Assembly (NCBI GenBank): GCA_015060905.1
Contig: SUXQ01000003.1
Coordinates: 124,001-188,000 of the forward strand
Direction of reading: 5' to 3'
DNA length: 64,000 bases
Origin: Bacteroidales bacterium
GTDB lineage: Bacteria > Bacteroidota > Bacteroidia > Bacteroidales > Bacteroidaceae
Shown here: positions 57,631 through 64,000 of the stretch, piece by piece
Layout: every line of letters begins with the position of its first letter
Numbering within the stretch: the first letter of the stretch is position 1
Position numbers and translations under genes: made by a program
Notes under the pieces: generated by a model
What the model saw: the letters and a program-made list of their open reading frames with translations, nothing else
Database searches by the model: none
What the model was told of the DNA's origin: nothing

Positions 57631-57638
57631 TATATTTG
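57631..57638 (+). promoter_or_regulatory. Promoter -7 box of the rha operon
   Basis: TATATTTGC matches TAnnTTTG, 30 bp before the rhaB ATG at 57669. No -33 box at the standard distance, which fits an activator-dependent promoter. A 7-bp inverted repeat ATTTTTG/CAAAAAT (57598-57616) lies just upstream and could be an operator, weakly supported. Confidence 0.5.
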
Positions 57639-57668
57639 CAAAAATCAAAGAAAAATTTATTCGGCACT

Positions 57669-59138
57669 ATGGGGATTTACAACTTTTTAGCCTTTGACCT
57701 GGGCGCAACAAGCGGACGCTCGGTAATAGGGACACTCGAGAATGGCAAAATTAAAATACGCGAACTTACTCGTTTCCCTAATGGCATTATGGAATTACAC
57801 GGCAAATTCTATTGGAATCTGTTCGGACTATACGAGCATCTGAAAGAGGGCTTGATTGCATGTGCCGACGAAGGTATTACACCAACATCCATCGGCATTG
57901 ACACATGGGGTGTAGATATTGTACCCATCGGAGCAGACGGCTCCATTTTGGGACTGCCGCGAGCCTATCGCGACCCATACACCAATGGTGCGCCGGAAAA
58001 ATTTTTCGAAATTGTTCCGCGCGAGGAGGTCTACGAAAAGACAGGCATTCAGATTATGAATTTCAATACCCTCTTTCAAATTTTCGCAGCAATAAAGGAG
58101 GGTTACACCCCCATAATGAAGGCCGAACGATTGCTCTTTATGCCCGATGCATTGTCGTATATGCTCACAGGCAAAGAGATTTGCGAATATACCATAGCCT
58201 CAACATCGCAGATACTCGATCCTCGCACCGGAAGGCTCGACGAGTCGCTTCTTGCAACTGCAGGCGTTGCCACCGACATTTTTCCCGAAGTGCAATTGCC
58301 CGGTAGCATAATAGGCACATTAACCGACGCACTTGCCAACGAAACGGGCATAGGTAGTGTAAATATTGCAGCCGTCGCAGGACACGATACAGCTTCGGCG
58401 GTAGCCGCAGTGCCCGCCGCAGACGAGAAATTTGCGTATCTCTCATCGGGGACATGGTCGCTGATGGGCATCGAGACTAAGCAACCAATTATCACCGCAG
58501 AGTCCTTCCGCCACAATTTTACAAACGAAGGTGGCGTCGATGGCACTACCCGATTCTTGAAAAACATCTGCGGAATGTGGATATTGGAGCAGTGCCGCAA
58601 GGAGTGGAGCCGCAGCGGCAAGGAATATTCATATTCCGAAATTGTGGCAATGACCACCGATGCCGAGCCTTTTGTATGTTTCATAAACCCCGATGATTCA
58701 TCGTTTGCAAACCCACCGTCGATGCTAAAAGCCATAGAAGAATTCTGTGTACGCACAGGCCAACCTGCGCCACACAGCGATGCACAGATTATACGTTGCA
58801 TATTCGAGAGTCTGGCATTGCGCTACCGCGAGGTATTGGAAATGTTGGAGGAAATTTCACCATTTGCAATAGACGTGCTGCACATTATCGGCGGAGGCTC
58901 TAAAAACACTCTCTTGAACCAATTTACAGCCAACGCCATCGGCAAACGTGTGGTCGCAGGCCCTTCCGAGGCTACCGCCATCGGAAATATAATAATGCAG
59001 GCAATAGGCGCAGGAGTCATCGGCTCGCTTGCCGAGGCCCGCACCATCATCCGCGCCTCTGTCGAAACTGAAGAGTTTCTACCGCAACAGAGCGATGAAT
59101 GGGAGACTGCATACAAGAAATTCAGGACATTAAGATAA
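57669..59138 (+). CDS. rhaB: Rhamnulokinase
   Basis: FGGY-family kinase that phosphorylates L-rhamnulose. N-terminal ATPase fold FDLGATSGRSVIG (residues 7-19), GIDTWGVDIVPIG with the catalytic aspartate, and C-terminal HIIGGGSKNTLLNQFTANAI. About 489 residues. Start at 57669 (MGIYNFLAFDLG) follows the -7 box; the in-frame start at 57636 would overlap it. Identity as RhaB rather than another FGGY kinase rests on the rhaA, rhaT and rhaD genes that follow. Confidence 0.95.
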   Translation: MGIYNFLAFDLGATSGRSVIGTLENGKIKIRELTRFPNGIMELHGKFYWNLFGLYEHLKEGLIACADEGITPTSIGIDTWGVDIVPIGADGSILGLPRAYRDPYTNGAPEKFFEIVPREEVYEKTGIQIMNFNTLFQIFAAIKEGYTPIMKAERLLFMPDALSYMLTGKEICEYTIASTSQILDPRTGRLDESLLATAGVATDIFPEVQLPGSIIGTLTDALANETGIGSVNIAAVAGHDTASAVAAVPAADEKFAYLSSGTWSLMGIETKQPIITAESFRHNFTNEGGVDGTTRFLKNICGMWILEQCRKEWSRSGKEYSYSEIVAMTTDAEPFVCFINPDDSSFANPPSMLKAIEEFCVRTGQPAPHSDAQIIRCIFESLALRYREVLEMLEEISPFAIDVLHIIGGGSKNTLLNQFTANAIGKRVVAGPSEATAIGNIIMQAIGAGVIGSLAEARTIIRASVETEEFLPQQSDEWETAYKKFRTLR

Positions 59139-59159
59139 AACCTTAACAAATATACAATT

Positions 59160-60410
59160 ATGAACGAGACAAGAATAAAACAGGCTTATGATATTGCCGT
59201 TGAACGTTACGCCGAACTTGGAATAGATGTAGAAAAGGTACTCGAAAAGATGCAAACGGTCGAGATTTCCATGCACTGTTGGCAGGCAGACGATGTTGGC
59301 GGCTTTGAATCGGCAGGAGAATTGACCGGTGGCATTCAAGCTACCGGAAACTATCCGGGTAAGGCGCGGAACATTGACGAACTGCGTGCCGATATTCTGA
59401 AGGCCTCTTCGCTCATTCCCGGCAAGCAGCGCCTTAACCTGCACGAAATTTATGGAGACTTCGGCGATAAGAAAGTGGACCGCAACGAAGTGGAGCCTGC
59501 TCACTTTGAGAGCTGGATTCAGTGGGGATTGGAGAATAATATGAAACTCGATTTTAACTCAACATCATTCTCGCACCCAAAATCGGGCGACCTCTCTTTG
59601 TCGAACCCAGACAAGGCCATTCGCGACTTTTGGATCGACCACACTAAACGTTGCCGCGCCATTGCCGAGGAAATGGGACGACGTCAAGGCGACCCTTGTA
59701 TAATGAATTTGTGGATACACGACGGCAGCAAAGATATTACCGTAAACCGCATGAAGTACCGTGCGTTGTTGAAGGACTCCCTCGACCGCATTTTTGCACA
59801 AAAGTACGACAATATGAAAGACTGTATCGAGTCTAAGGTGTTTGGCATCGGCCTCGAGAGCTACACTGTCGGCTCCAATGATTTTTATATTGGCTATGGT
59901 GCACAAAATAACAAGATTGTAACACTCGACACAGGGCACTTCCATCCTACCGAAAGTGTAGCCGACAAACTCTCTTCGTTGCTTTTGTTCGTCCCCGAGG
60001 TTATGTTGCATGTGAGCCGTCCCGTACGTTGGGATTCGGACCATGTAACAATCATGAACGACGAAACTCTTGACCTTATGCACGAAATTGTTCGTTGCGA
60101 CGCACTCGACCGCGTCCACATAGGCCTTGACTATTTCGACGCCTCGATCAACCGCATCGGTGCATATATCATCGGCACCCGCGCAACGCAAAAGTGTCTG
60201 TTGCGTGCTTTGTTAGAGCCGCTGGCACAACTGCGCGAGTACGAGGCAAACGGTCAGGGATTCGAGCGATTGGCATTATTGGAGGAGAGCAAAAACCTGC
60301 CGTGGAACGCTGTCTGGGACATGTACTGCTTGCGAGCAGGCGTGCCTGTGGGCGAAACATTTATCGCCGACGTACAAAAGTACGAAAATGATGTAACTTC
60401 TAAACGATAA
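59160..60410 (+). CDS. rhaA: L-rhamnose isomerase
   Basis: Converts L-rhamnose to L-rhamnulose. 416 residues, the usual size. Diagnostic blocks are VEISMHCWQADDVGGFESAG near the N-terminus, GKQRLNLHEIYGDFGDKKVD, LWIHDGSKDITVNRMKYRA and LDTGHFHPTESVADKLSSLL, which include the metal-binding acidic and histidine residues. Lies 21 bp after rhaB and 6 bp before rhaT. Confidence 0.97.
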   Translation: MNETRIKQAYDIAVERYAELGIDVEKVLEKMQTVEISMHCWQADDVGGFESAGELTGGIQATGNYPGKARNIDELRADILKASSLIPGKQRLNLHEIYGDFGDKKVDRNEVEPAHFESWIQWGLENNMKLDFNSTSFSHPKSGDLSLSNPDKAIRDFWIDHTKRCRAIAEEMGRRQGDPCIMNLWIHDGSKDITVNRMKYRALLKDSLDRIFAQKYDNMKDCIESKVFGIGLESYTVGSNDFYIGYGAQNNKIVTLDTGHFHPTESVADKLSSLLLFVPEVMLHVSRPVRWDSDHVTIMNDETLDLMHEIVRCDALDRVHIGLDYFDASINRIGAYIIGTRATQKCLLRALLEPLAQLREYEANGQGFERLALLEESKNLPWNAVWDMYCLRAGVPVGETFIADVQKYENDVTSKR

Positions 60411-60416
60411 TAATAT

Positions 60417-61451
60417 ATGTATCTGATAGGTCTTTTGATTATAGCAATAGGCGCATTTTGCCAGTCGAGCAGCTATGTTCCCATAAATAAGATTAAGGGG
60501 TGGAGCTGGGAGTCATATTGGCTTATACAAGGAGTTTTTGCTTGGCTCGTTTTTCCATTTTCAGGCGCATTGCTGGCTGTGCCCGAGGGGCATAGTCTCG
60601 GTGAATTATTCTATTCGGGCAACAGTTTCAACATATTGATGACCATCCTTTTCGGCGTATTGTGGGGCGTTGGAGGATTGACTTTCGGTCTTTCGATGCG
60701 CTATTTGGGGGTGGCACTCGGACAGAGTATTGCGCTTGGCACGTGTGCTGCCGGAGGCACTATTTTAGGGCCGGTGCTGCTAAATATACTGTTCCCGGAA
60801 TTGAACACCCTTTCGTCGCTCACCTTTGCAGTGATTATGGGTGTTACGGTCACCCTCATAGGAATCGCAATCATCGGCGTTGCAGGCATGATGAAGGCAA
60901 ACTCTTTGCCCGAGGATGAGAAAAAGGCCGCCGTTAAGGATTTCAATTTTCCGAAAGGAATTGCGATTGCCCTGTTGGCAGGTATTATGAGCGGCTGTTT
61001 CAATGTGGGACTGGAGTTTGGCAAGGATATAAACTTTGGCGAACTTACTCCGGACATGTTCAAGACTTTGCCTGCAACAATGCTTGTGACATTGGGCGGA
61101 TTCCTCACAAATGCCATCTACTGCCTCTATCAGAATTTCAAGAACAAGAGTTTTAGCGACTACAAGCAGTGGAATTTGTGGACGAACAACGCACTTTTCT
61201 GTGCCTTGGCCGGAGTCCTGTGGTACAGTCAGTTCTTCGGGCTGAGCCTGGGCAAAGGGTTTCTCACCGAGTCGCCCACACTGACAACCTTGTCATTCTG
61301 CATATTAATGGCGTTGAATGTTATATTTGCAAATGTGTGGGGCATTATTCTTAAGGAGTGGAAAGGTTGCTCTAAAAGGACCATTATAGTTCTTGTATTG
61401 GGTATTCTTATTTTGGCAACAAGTTCTTTCTTGCCCGAATTGTTGAAATAA
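60417..61451 (+). CDS. rhaT: L-rhamnose/proton symporter
   Basis: Inner-membrane rhamnose importer of the RhaT (drug/metabolite transporter superfamily) family. Ten hydrophobic segments over 344 residues. It begins with GAFCQSSSYVPINKIKGWSW and contains GGLTFGLSMRYLGVALGQSI and SGCFNVGLEFGKDINF, characteristic of RhaT. Overlaps nothing; 6 bp after rhaA and 17 bp before the rhaD ATG. Confidence 0.96.
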   Translation: MYLIGLLIIAIGAFCQSSSYVPINKIKGWSWESYWLIQGVFAWLVFPFSGALLAVPEGHSLGELFYSGNSFNILMTILFGVLWGVGGLTFGLSMRYLGVALGQSIALGTCAAGGTILGPVLLNILFPELNTLSSLTFAVIMGVTVTLIGIAIIGVAGMMKANSLPEDEKKAAVKDFNFPKGIAIALLAGIMSGCFNVGLEFGKDINFGELTPDMFKTLPATMLVTLGGFLTNAIYCLYQNFKNKSFSDYKQWNLWTNNALFCALAGVLWYSQFFGLSLGKGFLTESPTLTTLSFCILMALNVIFANVWGIILKEWKGCSKRTIIVLVLGILILATSSFLPELLK

Positions 61452-61468
61452 AAAGAGTGACAAAAAAA

Positions 61469-62278
61469 ATGGAATCTATATTGAAAAATCGCCCGGCCCT
61501 TGCTGCCGAAATTGAGAAGGTTGCCGAGGTTGCCGGCTATCTGTGGCAAAAAGGTTGGGCCGAAAGAAACGGCGGCAACATTACCATAAACATTACAGAT
61601 GCAGTGGATGAGGCTATTCAGATGATGCCCGCTATCAGCGAGGCGTTCCCTATCGGCGCCACACTCCCAAACTTGAAGGGTTGTTACTTCTACTGCAAAG
61701 GCACAAACATGCGTATGCGAGACTTGGCACGTCGTCCAATGGAAAATGGCTCGATAATTCGCATTCTGGAGGATTGCGCATCGTATGTAATAATCGCCGA
61801 CAACCCCGTAAAGCCAACGTCAGAATTACCATCGCACCTGAGCGTTCACAACTACCTTATCGGCAACGGCTCGCCATATAAAGCCTCGCTGCACACGCAT
61901 CCGATAGAATTGGTGGCAATGTCACATAACTCCAAATTTCTGAAGAAAGATGTTGCTACAAAATTGCTGTGGAGCATGATTCCCGAGACAAAAGCATTCT
62001 GTCCGCGTGGCTTAGGCATAGTACCCTACACATTACCCGGGTCAGTGAAATTGGCCGATGCCACTATCGCCGAATTATCAGAATACGATGTTGTAATGTG
62101 GGAGAAACATGGTGTATTTGCTGTCGATTGCGATATTATGCAGGCATTCGACCAAGTTGATGTATTGAATAAATCAGCACTTATCTACATAGCTGCAAAG
62201 AATATGGGATTCGAGCCCGAGGGCATGAGCGACGAGCAGATGTACGAAATGAGCGTGGCGTTCAATCTACCGAAATAA
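61469..62278 (+). CDS. rhaD: Rhamnulose-1-phosphate aldolase
   Basis: Class II zinc aldolase giving dihydroxyacetone phosphate and L-lactaldehyde. LWQKGWAERNGGNITINI is the family start; zinc histidines lie in SLHTHPIELVAMSH, and the later EKHGVFAVD motif supplies another. 269 residues. I start at the ATG 61469 (MESILKNRPALAAE); a GTG at 61457 would add MTKK. Last gene of the operon; no lactaldehyde reductase follows in the window. Confidence 0.95.
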   Translation: MESILKNRPALAAEIEKVAEVAGYLWQKGWAERNGGNITINITDAVDEAIQMMPAISEAFPIGATLPNLKGCYFYCKGTNMRMRDLARRPMENGSIIRILEDCASYVIIADNPVKPTSELPSHLSVHNYLIGNGSPYKASLHTHPIELVAMSHNSKFLKKDVATKLLWSMIPETKAFCPRGLGIVPYTLPGSVKLADATIAELSEYDVVMWEKHGVFAVDCDIMQAFDQVDVLNKSALIYIAAKNMGFEPEGMSDEQMYEMSVAFNLPK

Positions 62279-62300
62279 CCAAACAGATTACAAATTTAAA

Positions 62301-62349
62301 ATGAAGTGCCCCCAAAAAGTTAGGAAAATACTTTTTGGGGGTACTTCAT
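62301..62349 (+). terminator. Terminator of the rha operon, with IS-end-like sequence
   Basis: 20-bp stem (62301-62320 with 62330-62349) with one pair that is G.U on the plus strand, 9-nt loop, T-run shortly after. The arm sequence GAAGTGCCCCCAAAAAGTTA is like the terminal repeats I associate with Bacteroidota IS3-type elements. Confidence 0.75.
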
Positions 62350-62665
62350 AATCACCTTCTTTTTTTGTTATAATACCCCAGCAAAAACGGTTTCTCAAGT
62401 AGTCAAACGAAGAGGGAAATATTAAAATGTAGCCAAAATTAGGGTTTAAGACAAAAAGAAAAACGCTAATAACTTGTTGTTTAAGCCATTAGCGTTTCTT
62501 GCAAGTGGTGCCACCAGAAAATGAGTTTCATTTCTAAATGGCTCTATATCTTTGCGTTAAAGAATCGCTACAAACGTAATCTCCCGCTATTGCTCCACCT
62601 GATTTCTGCACTATTTTGCAGTGTCTCGCAGAGTCGAGTTCCTACTTTGATGCAAAGGTACTGCT
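62350..62665. other. Gene-free stretch with hairpin and orphan promoter boxes
   Basis: No credible gene in 316 bp. It holds a perfect 10-bp inverted repeat (62461-62470 with 62488-62497), a plus-strand -7 box TATCTTTGC (62547-62554) that leads into the 3' end of the opposite gene, and a minus-strand TACCTTTGC (62653-62660). Short open minus-strand pieces without starts suggest a decayed insertion or attachment region; I could not identify it. Confidence 0.5.
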
Positions 62666-64000
62666 TTATTTTGAAATCGTATCTTGACTACTATTAATTT
62701 TATCGCAGACATCTGCTTTTTTCTTGGTAGGTATTGAGGATTTGTATTGATTAGGAGTTTTCATTTGTGGCAAATCGTATGCTTTAAGTTTAATTTTTCT
62801 TGGATTATTCAGTGTATCATTAGTATTGCTTTTTTTATCGTTATGAATGTTATAAACTACTGAATCAGGAGAAATAGAATGCTCGTTATCCTTATTATCT
62901 AATATCGTTTCTATAGGTTCGTTTGTATTATCAGGTCTAGTATGAGGTACAAATGATATTGTCATAATTATGGCAATTAAAATACAGATAATAAAAGTGT
63001 AGCGGTTGGAAATTTTCTTCATCACCTGTTCTTCTGACATTAACCACCCGCGTGTTGCAATTAGTGCTGCAATAATTGCGTAACTGCAATTGTTAAATGT
63101 TTCTATCATCTTATCCTGAATAGAACCACACAAGATATTGCCAACTAATACAAGACCCCATAAAACGCCTAAATATGCTAAATAGAGCATTACATTATAC
63201 CACACATTTAATGCATTGGGCACATTAATTGAGATTTTAAAATCTATCGACAATTTTTCCCCTTTTGGTGTAAGTACCAATGATGTTATTTCATCATCAT
63301 TGCTAGGAGATGCCTCGTATTGCCCATCTGTGGCATTGTTATTTACTGATAATACAAAATTTGCTGGGGATTTGAAATATACCCATGCATTGGCAGTCCC
63401 AGATATGGTGCTATAGTTATAGCTTATCTGTTTCTCTTGTAGTGGAGACCACCATCTTTCTCTACGATGTAATATTTTATTCCTTATTGAATCGAAGAAG
63501 GTAATACTGAGAAGTAGACTTTGTTGCCCTTTGTACTCTATATTATTAAACTCAATGAAACATGGCTTTCCGTCAGACGCTTCATATAAACGCATGGCGG
63601 CATCTATTGGTGATATGTGAAGAACTGCAGCAAAATTGCCCAATTCAGTATCTAATTTTTTCATCAATAATGATACAACCTTTGCTCGAGAAGCAATAGA
63701 CACTCTTTTTTCTTCAAGAAATATTTTCAACCAACTCAAGCGCTCTCTCGTATTGAACAAGAAATAAAAACCTTGTGATATATTGCCTGCACCTTCAATT
63801 GTATATTCATGAGTCATAGATACACGGCTCGGGGTTTCGAATACAACAAGTCGCTTTTCTCGTTTAATATATTTCTGTAAATCAGAGAAATTTTCAGTGT
63901 AAAATTTGGTAGTTTCTGTGAGTAGAGAATATATATTAGGGAAACGGTTTTTATTTTCTGAAAGAATAGCAACTATCTCGGTATCATTACATGAAGAAAT
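62666..64000 (-). CDS. Unknown membrane protein (5' end outside the window)
   Basis: The frame is open to the right edge, so the N-terminus is missing; the ATG at 63815-63817 is internal. The visible 444 residues comprise a large soluble part (about 1-265), three membrane segments (around WYNVMLYLAYLGVLWGLVLV, CSYAIIAALIATRGW, TFIICILIAIIMTISF) and a 95-residue polar tail rich in Asn, Asp and Lys. No family recognised. AT-rich, unlike the rha operon, and next to a decayed intergenic stretch, suggesting acquired DNA. Confidence 0.75.
   Translation of the reverse strand: MSSCNDTEIVAILSENKNRFPNIYSLLTETTKFYTENFSDLQKYIKREKRLVVFETPSRVSMTHEYTIEGAGNISQGFYFLFNTRERLSWLKIFLEEKRVSIASRAKVVSLLMKKLDTELGNFAAVLHISPIDAAMRLYEASDGKPCFIEFNNIEYKGQQSLLLSITFFDSIRNKILHRRERWWSPLQEKQISYNYSTISGTANAWVYFKSPANFVLSVNNNATDGQYEASPSNDDEITSLVLTPKGEKLSIDFKISINVPNALNVWYNVMLYLAYLGVLWGLVLVGNILCGSIQDKMIETFNNCSYAIIAALIATRGWLMSEEQVMKKISNRYTFIICILIAIIMTISFVPHTRPDNTNEPIETILDNKDNEHSISPDSVVYNIHNDKKSNTNDTLNNPRKIKLKAYDLPQMKTPNQYKSSIPTKKKADVCDKINSSQDTISK

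Overview
The window is chromosomal DNA of a Bacteroidales bacterium (Bacteroidota). Four observations point there: one uninterrupted str-S10-spc-alpha ribosomal cluster with map between secY and infA; Bacteroidota-type promoters (-7 box TAnnTTTG, sometimes with TTTG about 19 bases upstream); a dimeric glycyl-tRNA synthetase and a class 3 fructose-bisphosphatase; and many secreted or lipoprotein glycan enzymes (GH10, GH43, GH77, GH97) plus a rhamnose operon. Genus cannot be fixed by reading alone.

Layout. 1-1.25 kb: 3' part of nuoN. 1.3-19.6 kb: minus-strand ribosomal cluster running rpsL to rplQ, with fusA, secY, map, infA and rpoA, a promoter before rpsL and a perfect terminator after rplQ. 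19.7-23.5 kb: DUF3467 protein, FKBP lipoprotein, glyS and a membrane acyltransferase, all minus strand. 23.7-28.3 kb: parC, an exported DUF3316-like protein and an S41 peptidase lipoprotein. 28.3-34.9 kb (minus): a nuclease-fold lipoprotein, an acyltransferase, a GH43 and metallophosphoesterase pair, two tandem paralogous membrane-anchored proteins with decayed ORF tails, and dusB. 34.9-41.5 kb: fbp and leuACDB. 41.8-47.7 kb (plus): malQ, a large secreted discoidin-like protein and an MgtC-like protein.

47.7-51 kb is the most accessory part. A tandem array of about 73-bp units built from promoter-like sequence leads into tRNA-Leu(TAG). It is followed by overlapping hairpins, three cruciform-forming repeats, a deleted serine recombinase, and a compact AT-rich XRE / Mrr-type nuclease / EVE-like cassette closed by a 25-bp-arm terminator. 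51-56.6 kb: a frameshifted GH10 xylanase, a LysM glucosaminidase, a second repeat array (two 76-bp units whose hairpins differ by a compensatory base-pair swap), cdd, a low-molecular-weight phosphatase and a GH97 enzyme. 56.7-62.3 kb: AraC regulator diverging from rhaB-rhaA-rhaT-rhaD. 62.3-64 kb: a decayed gene-free stretch and the 3' part of an unknown membrane protein.

The best candidates for something undescribed are the structured intergenic repeats (48.35-48.60 and 53.33-53.49 kb), the promoter-derived array before tRNA-Leu, a 49-nt near-perfect palindrome inside a signal-peptide coding region (26.38 kb), and the XRE-Mrr-EVE cassette with operator-like sites on both sides of its regulator.
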